This document shows positions 59,055 through 64,000 of a stretch of 64,000 nt of DNA, piece after piece. Location: assembly GCA_023423895.1 (NCBI GenBank), contig JAFAER010000018.1, positions 71,332 through 135,331 of the forward strand, in the 5' to 3' direction. How positions within the stretch are numbered: position 1 is the stretch's first letter; each line of letters opens with the position of its first letter. The position numbers were made by a program, and so were the translations under genes. The notes below the pieces were generated by a model that did not search any database, had not been told where the DNA came from, and saw only the letters and a program-made list of their open reading frames with translations. Source of the DNA: Pseudomonadota bacterium (GTDB taxonomy: Bacteria; Myxococcota_A; Polyangia; Polyangiales; Polyangiaceae).

Positions 59055-59948
59055 TCAGCCGTCGAGCTTGGGTCTGGGCAGTGCGGGCGCGTCGACGCGC
59101 ATGGAGAGCCGAAGGAGGCTGGGCGTGTGCCTGGTTCCAAGGACTCCGAGGTTCGTCACGAGCAGACCCTCTGGCACCACGGCGATGGCCGTTGGTCCGT
59201 CGAGCCCGTCGTCCGCGGTCGCGAGAACGGTGACGGCGCCATCGGGCGCGATGCGCTGCACGGTGTTCTCCGGATGCACCGCGAGGTACATGTTGCCGGA
59301 CACGTCGAAGGCAAAGTCGTCTGCGGGAACATCCGAGTACAGCTTCGCGATCTCGTCTGGCTGTCCAGCCTCGAGAGCGATGCGGTGTACGGTCGCCTGC
59401 GCGGTGTTGGTGAAGTAGAGGCTGCCGTTCCAGAACTTCAAGCCGTTCACCCCGGTCGACGACACCGGGTCGTCCGGTGCGGTGGGCTTCAGACGCTCAT
59501 CGTCGAGCCAGAGCTTCAGCTCGCGCTGCCCGGGAGGAAGATGGAGGATCTCGCCGTTCACCGAATCCGCCGCGAACAACGTTCCCGATTCGTCGAAGGT
59601 GATGCCGTTGAGTCCAGCGCGGGGCTCGGCGGCGGCGAATCGTGCCCAGTGCCCGGCAGTGTCTCGCCTCCAGATACCCGCCACGTTCACGTCCTTGCTG
59701 CGCACGGCGACGTACAGCCGATCGTCGGCGTCGGAAGCGAGGCCCACGGCCAGCGCGTCGTCGTCTCCCCGCGCGACTCGCTCTGCGACGTCCGTCGAGC
59801 GCCAGAGCGCGCCGGCCAAAAGCAGCGTCGTGCAGATCGTTCCGCTCGTCAGGACGACGATGTTCTCGGGCGTCTCTCGAGCGTCGAAGTCGAATGACTT
59901 CAGTATCGTGATCCCTTCTACGGCGTCGGCTCGCTTCATCGTTGTCAC
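59055..59948 (-). CDS. SMP-30/gluconolactonase-like six-bladed propeller
   Basis: 297 aa (ATG 59948 or 59939). Blades include NIVVLTSGTICTTLLLAGAL, LYVAVRSKDVNVAGIWRRD, GTLFAADSVNGEILHLPPG, VNGLKFWNGSLYFTNTAQATVHRI-like segments and the closing GPTAIAVVPEGLLVTNLG. Acidic and Asn residues in DFAFDVSGNMYLAVH and NGLKF fit a Ca-binding SMP-30/strictosidine-synthase type propeller. No signal peptide is evident, so it is cytoplasmic. Substrate unknown; lactone hydrolysis is the family default. Confidence 0.82.
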   Translation of the reverse strand: MTTMKRADAVEGITILKSFDFDARETPENIVVLTSGTICTTLLLAGALWRSTDVAERVARGDDDALAVGLASDADDRLYVAVRSKDVNVAGIWRRDTAGHWARFAAAEPRAGLNGITFDESGTLFAADSVNGEILHLPPGQRELKLWLDDERLKPTAPDDPVSSTGVNGLKFWNGSLYFTNTAQATVHRIALEAGQPDEIAKLYSDVPADDFAFDVSGNMYLAVHPENTVQRIAPDGAVTVLATADDGLDGPTAIAVVPEGLLVTNLGVLGTRHTPSLLRLSMRVDAPALPRPKLDG

Positions 59949-59969
59949 CAGGTTCGCGTAGCTCTTGGC

Positions 59970-60107
59970 TCACTCTGCCGTGAGCCCCTTCGAGACCGGT
60001 CGATCGCCGACCAGCGCGCACTCTACTCCACGCTCGCGCAAGTAGTCCCTTCGTGCCGCGAGATCTGTGAGGTCCACGTCCGGGTGCGGCGGCAAGAAGC
60101 GATGCAT
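59970..60107 (-). CDS. Possible 45-aa ORF or gene remnant
   Basis: MHRFLPPHPDVDLTDLAARR then DYLRERGVECALVGDRPVSK GLTAE; GGTGGAG lies just before the ATG. Composition looks protein-like, but it is short and may be the 3' end of a lost gene. Between the SMP-30 gene and the SDR gene. Confidence 0.25.
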   Translation of the reverse strand: MHRFLPPHPDVDLTDLAARRDYLRERGVECALVGDRPVSKGLTAE

Positions 60108-60217
60108 CTCCACCCTTCGAGAGGTCCTCCGACCTCGCGTGGTGCCGCGGCGGTCGGCCTTCGGTTCAGCGGGGGCCTTCGCGATGGCGCGCTCGACCAC
60201 GAGCTCTGGCGACCTGC

Positions 60218-60961
60218 TCAGGCCGACTTCGCCAACTCCTCGGCGTCGGCGCCCGCGGCTTGGCGGAGCGGGCACGACGGGTCGGTCGCCGCGCGCCACA
60301 CCGCTTCGGCCACGTCCAACGATCGCGTCAGCGCCGTGGACGTCTGCCAGCCAGCGAAGACGCTCTGAGCCAGGGCAGCGTACGGCTCGGGGAAGCCGTT
60401 CTGCATCCGGGAGCGGGCGTTGTCACCGAAGCGCGTCTCCGGCGACCGTCCAGGCAGGATCAGCCGGACGCGCACGTCGAACTGCTCGAGCTCCAGCGCG
60501 AGCGACTCCGTGAACGCGTTCACCGCCGCCTTGCTGGCCGTGTAAACGGAAAGGAGAGGGAGCGACTTCAGCGTCACGCTCGACGAGACGTTCACGATGA
60601 CACCGGCCCTGCGCTCACGGAACTGCGGGAGCACAGCCTTGGTCATCGCGATCGTGCCGAGCGTGTTCGTCTCGAAGAGCTCGCGCGCAGTGTCCATCGA
60701 CGTGCCTTCGACCGCGTTCAGCAAGCCGAGGCCTGCATTGTTCACGAGGACGTCGATCGGCCCCGCCTCGGCGATCGCCCGGCGGATGCTCTCCGGATCG
60801 GCGACGTCGAGCGCGAACACACGCAGACGATCGGTGCGGGGCAACACGTCCTCGCGCGGCGTCCGCATCGTCGCGATGACGTTCCAGTCGCGCTCGACGA
60901 AGTAGCGGGCGGTGTCGAGGCCGAATCCGGACGAGCATCCGGTGATCAAGATGGTCTTCAT
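60218..60961 (-). CDS. Short-chain dehydrogenase/reductase
   Basis: 247 aa from ATG 60961 (MKTILITGCSSGFGLDTARY). Rossmann motif TGCSSGFG, DVADPESI, NNAGLGLLNAVEG, and the catalytic YTASK with Ser upstream in NVSSSVTLKS. Oxidoreductase using NAD(P)H; specificity unknown. It is divergent from an AraC-type regulator with 104 bp between starts, so that regulator is the probable controller. Confidence 0.94.
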   Translation of the reverse strand: MKTILITGCSSGFGLDTARYFVERDWNVIATMRTPREDVLPRTDRLRVFALDVADPESIRRAIAEAGPIDVLVNNAGLGLLNAVEGTSMDTARELFETNTLGTIAMTKAVLPQFRERRAGVIVNVSSSVTLKSLPLLSVYTASKAAVNAFTESLALELEQFDVRVRLILPGRSPETRFGDNARSRMQNGFPEPYAALAQSVFAGWQTSTALTRSLDVAEAVWRAATDPSCPLRQAAGADAEELAKSA

Positions 60962-61030
60962 TCGAGGGCTCCTGTTGCTGGTGGCGTTAGCTGCTCGGAC
61001 CATAGGGCGCTGAGCCCGGACGTGCTACGA

Positions 61031-61062
61031 CAGGAAGTCCGCATTTCATTTGCAGGAGTCCG
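61031..61062. promoter_or_regulatory. Direct repeat in the divergent SDR-AraC intergenic region
   Basis: CAGGAAGTCCG (61031-61041) and CAGGAGTCCG (61053-61062) are 22 bp apart, two helical turns, as for AraC-type half-sites. The second copy includes the likely ribosome-binding site of the regulator, which could give autorepression. Confidence 0.4.
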
Positions 61063-61065
61063 GTC

Positions 61066-61983
61066 ATGATCGATCCGCTCGCCGAGGTGGTCTCGCTGCT
61101 CCAGCCGGGCGCTCCGTTCTCGAAGCTCGTCAGTGCGAGAGGCCGGTGGCGCGTTCGCCGCTCGGAGGCCGGGCGGGTCTTCTACTGCCTGGTCCTCGAG
61201 GGGGCGTGCCGCCTCGCCGTTGCCGGGCACGAGCCGATGCAGCTCGAGAAGGGCGACTTCGTTCTCGTGCCGGCGGCGTACGACTTCTCGGTCTCCAGCC
61301 TCGAGCCGCCGGCGAAGAACGTCGAGACGGTGCCCGCCGCGCTGCCCGACGGAGAGTTCCGACTCGGCCTCGAACGCGGGCAGCCCGACGTTCGCATGCT
61401 GGTCGGCCACTGCGCCTTCGGCTCTCCGGATGCGACCCTTCTCGTATCGCTCCTCCCCCGGCTCGTGCTCGTTCGGGGACAAGACAGGCTCGGCACCCTC
61501 GTGCAGCTGCTGCGGGAGGAGTTCCGCGAGCGGCGAGCCGCGCGCGACGTCATCCTGAACCGGCTCTTGGATCTCGTGTTGCTCGAGGCGCTTCGCTCGA
61601 CCTCTGGTCCTCTTGCCTCGCCGGGCCTCTTGCGTGGCCTCGCCGACGAGCGCCTCGCCGTTGCCATACGACGAATGCACGAGAGTCCGACGAAGGCATG
61701 GACCGTAGCCCAGCTCGCGAAGGAGGCAGCCTTGTCTCGTTCCACGTTCTTCGAGAGGTTCAGCCGTGCCGTGGGCGTTGCGCCGATGGAGTACTTGCTC
61801 GGCTGGCGCATGGCGCTGGCGAAAGATCTGCTGCGACGCAAGCAGATCACCGTCGCGGAGGTCGCAGAACGAGTCGGCTACAGCTCCGCGAGCACGTTCA
61901 GCGTCGCATTCACGCGTCACGTAGGGCTTCCGCCGTTTCACTACGCACGGAAGCATGTCGAAGCGCAGCAGGCGGCCGGGTAG
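61066..61983 (+). CDS. AraC family transcriptional regulator with cupin domain
   Basis: 305 aa. N-terminal cupin of the AraC_N/cupin_6 type (LVLEGACRLAVAGHEPMQLEKGDFVLVPA, HCAFGSPDATLLVSLLPRLVL). C-terminal double helix-turn-helix at about 205-300: WTVAQLAKEAALSRSTFFERF, then ITVAEVAERVGYSSASTFSVAF with PPFHYAR. This is the widespread AraC group that controls a neighbouring SDR or oxidoreductase. Divergent from the SDR gene; aGGAG precedes the ATG. Confidence 0.93.
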   Translation: MIDPLAEVVSLLQPGAPFSKLVSARGRWRVRRSEAGRVFYCLVLEGACRLAVAGHEPMQLEKGDFVLVPAAYDFSVSSLEPPAKNVETVPAALPDGEFRLGLERGQPDVRMLVGHCAFGSPDATLLVSLLPRLVLVRGQDRLGTLVQLLREEFRERRAARDVILNRLLDLVLLEALRSTSGPLASPGLLRGLADERLAVAIRRMHESPTKAWTVAQLAKEAALSRSTFFERFSRAVGVAPMEYLLGWRMALAKDLLRRKQITVAEVAERVGYSSASTFSVAFTRHVGLPPFHYARKHVEAQQAAG

Positions 61984-62065
61984 CACCACGCCAGACGAAC
62001 ATGCAGCGCGATCACGCTTGAACTGATCCTGAACGACGAACCAGCCGAGATGCGCGTCGTCGACG

Positions 62066-64000
62066 TCAGGACAGGAGCTCGACGTACCCGTCCGTTCCGT
62101 GCACGCGGATCCGCTGTCCGTCGCGGATCCGCCGGGTGGCATGTTCTACACCGACGACCGCGGGGAGGCCGTACTCCCGCGCGATCACCGCGCCATGGGT
62201 CATCAGGCCGCCGACCTCCGTCACGAGGCCCTTGATGCCGACGAAGAGGGGCGTCCAGCTCGGGTCCGTGAAGGTGGTGACCAGGATGTCGTCCGGTCCG
62301 AGGTCGGCGCGAGCGACGTCGAAGATGACGCGCGCGCGGCCCTCGACGATCCCGGCGGAGACGGGCAGGCCGAGCAGCGCACCCGCCGGCACGTCGTCGC
62401 GTCGGAAGGCCCCGTTGATGCCTTCTCCATCCGAGGTGAGCACTCGCGGCGGGGTCAGGGCTCCATACGATCGGAACGCCTCCTTGCGCTCGCGGATGAG
62501 TTGCTCGTCCACGTGGTTCGTGCGCACCACGTCATGAAGCTCCGGCAATTCGAGGTAGAAGATGTCTTCTTTCTCCCGAATCACGCCTGTTGCGACGAGG
62601 CGCTCGGCTTCTTCGACCAACGCCAGCTTGTAGACGAAGTAGCGGTTGATCATTCCGTACTTCGGATATTCGCGATATCCGATGAAGGACCGTAGGCGGT
62701 CGATCATTCTCTTCGTCTCTTCGGCTTTCTCCTCACCGTCCGGCAAGAGGCGCAAGCGTTCGAGTAGCTCTTTCTCCTTCTTCTCGGCCTCCTGGCGGCC
62801 TTGCTCGAAGCGTCGCGTGCTCGCGCCGGGCTCGAAGTTCTTGATGTTGCCGAGCAGGATGGGCACGAGCATCGTCGGGCGCTCGCAGAAGCGCGGCCGC
62901 GTGATGTCGATCTCGCCGACGCAGCGCATGCCGTACTTGTCGAGCCACGCGAGGATGGCGTCCCGCGCTTCGCGTCCGCCCGTGAGCTTGGGTAGCTCGT
63001 CGAGGAAGCCCTCATCCTCGACCTGCTGGAGGAATGCGACCACCTCCGCGTGCGGGCGGATCACGTCCGCGACGTCCAGGAGCGCCAGCCCCATCTCGGA
63101 TGTGACGTTGTTCGGCACGGACTGCGTGAGCGTGTCGGCCGCGTTCTTCTCGCCGAGCCACGCGTGCAGCTGCTCGTTGAGCCACCACGTGGCTTCGATC
63201 CCCGTCATGAGCACCTGGAAGTCTTCCGGGTGGAACGCGAGCCGCCGCGACTCCTGGAGGTCTTGCAGGATGAAGTCGAGGAGCGCCGATCCGGACTTGG
63301 CTTGGATGGCCCGCTTCAAGGCGGCGATGGACGCCTGGGTGCGTTCGATGAGCTCGCCGACGATGGCGGGGTCCGGAGCCGTCCGTGCTGCCGCGGCGCC
63401 GGGTGGCGGTCCGCCCGGCCCCGCGTCTGGAACGAGCCGGATGAAGTCGCTGCGGTCGAGTACGGACTCGAGCGCGTCCCGAATCCGCGGATCGGATCTC
63501 CCGAGCATCTGCAGGACGGCCGCGCGGGTCGCGGGCATTGCGAGGCGATCCGTGACGTCGATGAAGAGCCTCCCGGCAGCCACCGCCATCGCGGGGTTCA
63601 TCAGCTTCCAGACGGAGAGCCCCAGCGGCTTCATCGGGTCGGTCATCATCTGCTGATGACCGACCGAGATGTAGACGCGGTTCGTGTCGTCGACCCCGAC
63701 GGGCGCGGGGAAGTTCGTGGTGATCGGACGGCTCTGGAGGAACCGGAACTCGCCGTCGACCACGCACCACTCGACATCCTGCGGCCGCCCGAAGTGCGCC
63801 TCGACCACGCGTCCGAGACGGGCGAGATGACGGACCTGCTCATCGGTCAGCGCAGGCAGGGCCCGATCGGACTCCGCGATGGCGACCTCGTGGGTGCCGC
63901 CGCCGGGTCGCGGACGGATCGCGACGGCCTGGTGGGCGATCGTCGACTCGACGACCTCGTCGCCGCGGCACCGGAACGAATCAGGGACGACGAGGCCCGA
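62066..64000 (-). CDS. Rifampin phosphotransferase-like PEP-utilising enzyme (partial)
   Basis: 644 or more C-terminal residues; the frame stays open to the right edge, where SGLVVPDSFR and STIAHQAVAIRPRPGGGTHEV belong to the end of the PEP/pyruvate-binding domain. VEWCVVDGEFRFLQSRPITT closes the ATP-binding part. A long helical middle domain of about 450 residues follows, then the swivelling phospho-His domain with GLMTHGAVIAREYGLPAVVG near the C-terminus. This three-part order matches Rph enzymes, which phosphorylate rifamycins with ATP, but other PEP synthase relatives share it, so rifamycin specificity is inferred. The N-terminal ATP-grasp half lies outside the window. Confidence 0.85.
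   Translation of the reverse strand, partial: SGLVVPDSFRCRGDEVVESTIAHQAVAIRPRPGGGTHEVAIAESDRALPALTDEQVRHLARLGRVVEAHFGRPQDVEWCVVDGEFRFLQSRPITTNFPAPVGVDDTNRVYISVGHQQMMTDPMKPLGLSVWKLMNPAMAVAAGRLFIDVTDRLAMPATRAAVLQMLGRSDPRIRDALESVLDRSDFIRLVPDAGPGGPPPGAAAARTAPDPAIVGELIERTQASIAALKRAIQAKSGSALLDFILQDLQESRRLAFHPEDFQVLMTGIEATWWLNEQLHAWLGEKNAADTLTQSVPNNVTSEMGLALLDVADVIRPHAEVVAFLQQVEDEGFLDELPKLTGGREARDAILAWLDKYGMRCVGEIDITRPRFCERPTMLVPILLGNIKNFEPGASTRRFEQGRQEAEKKEKELLERLRLLPDGEEKAEETKRMIDRLRSFIGYREYPKYGMINRYFVYKLALVEEAERLVATGVIREKEDIFYLELPELHDVVRTNHVDEQLIRERKEAFRSYGALTPPRVLTSDGEGINGAFRRDDVPAGALLGLPVSAGIVEGRARVIFDVARADLGPDDILVTTFTDPSWTPLFVGIKGLVTEVGGLMTHGAVIAREYGLPAVVGVEHATRRIRDGQRIRVHGTDGYVELLS

Overview
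The window is GC-rich bacterial DNA that fits Myxococcota, most likely Polyangiales (Labilithrix- or Sorangium-like). This placement is inferred. It rests on many 'DAG/DGG'-rich outer-membrane lipoproteins, long Cys-rich lipoproteins, a MYXO-CTERM-like tail, an FHA-sigma54 activator next to a Ser/Thr kinase, and many ECF sigma factors. No rRNA, tRNA, CRISPR array, transposase or phage module is visible.

Layout. 0-6 kb (minus strand): a secreted protein cut by the window edge, a RibD/DHFR-fold reductase, a laminin-G-like lipoprotein and two GH16 beta-glucanases. 5.9-11.7 kb (plus): FHA-sigma54 activator, Ser/Thr kinase, TPR protein and a HExxH metalloprotease with a MYXO-CTERM-like anchor. 11.8-16.8 kb: a 1641-aa modular lipoprotein with six Cys-rich and seven beta-sandwich-like repeats and a DUF1554-like end, followed by a strong hairpin terminator. 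17-25 kb: mixed housekeeping and regulatory genes (ATP-dependent DNA ligase, LysR, methyltransferase, outer-membrane barrel) and a GST remnant. 25-29 kb: ECF41-type sigma factor overlapping an N-truncated ABC exporter, then an RbfA-RtcB pair preceded by a symmetric operator-like element.

29-40 kb is the most striking plus-strand unit. It has a secreted barrel-like protein, an ECF sigma factor, a membrane TPR protein, a Cys-rich lipoprotein, two beta-propeller lipoproteins, an RCC1 lipoprotein and an IgGFc-binding-domain lipoprotein. Six consecutive junctions are exact 4-nt start/stop overlaps, so this looks like one translationally coupled surface-protein system with its own sigma factor.

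40-50 kb is eroded in places: a GST pseudogene is fused to a headless ECF sigma factor, and there is a DUF1579 fragment. Intact genes here include DinB plus 3-hydroxyanthranilate dioxygenase (overlapping), a STAS/DUF/methyltransferase operon, and a ferredoxin-NADP reductase downstream of a Fur-like palindrome.

50-56 kb is a compact carotenoid operon, crtE-crtI-crtB, all with overlapping ends. crtB is fused in frame to a complete carotenoid cleavage oxygenase with all four iron-ligand histidines, and two palindromes precede crtE. 56-64 kb: a beta-helix pseudogene, a membrane-anchored methyltransferase, a DUF3052 protein with a histone-H1-like tail, DinB, an SMP-30-like propeller, a divergent SDR/AraC pair, and a rifampin phosphotransferase-like gene cut by the right edge.
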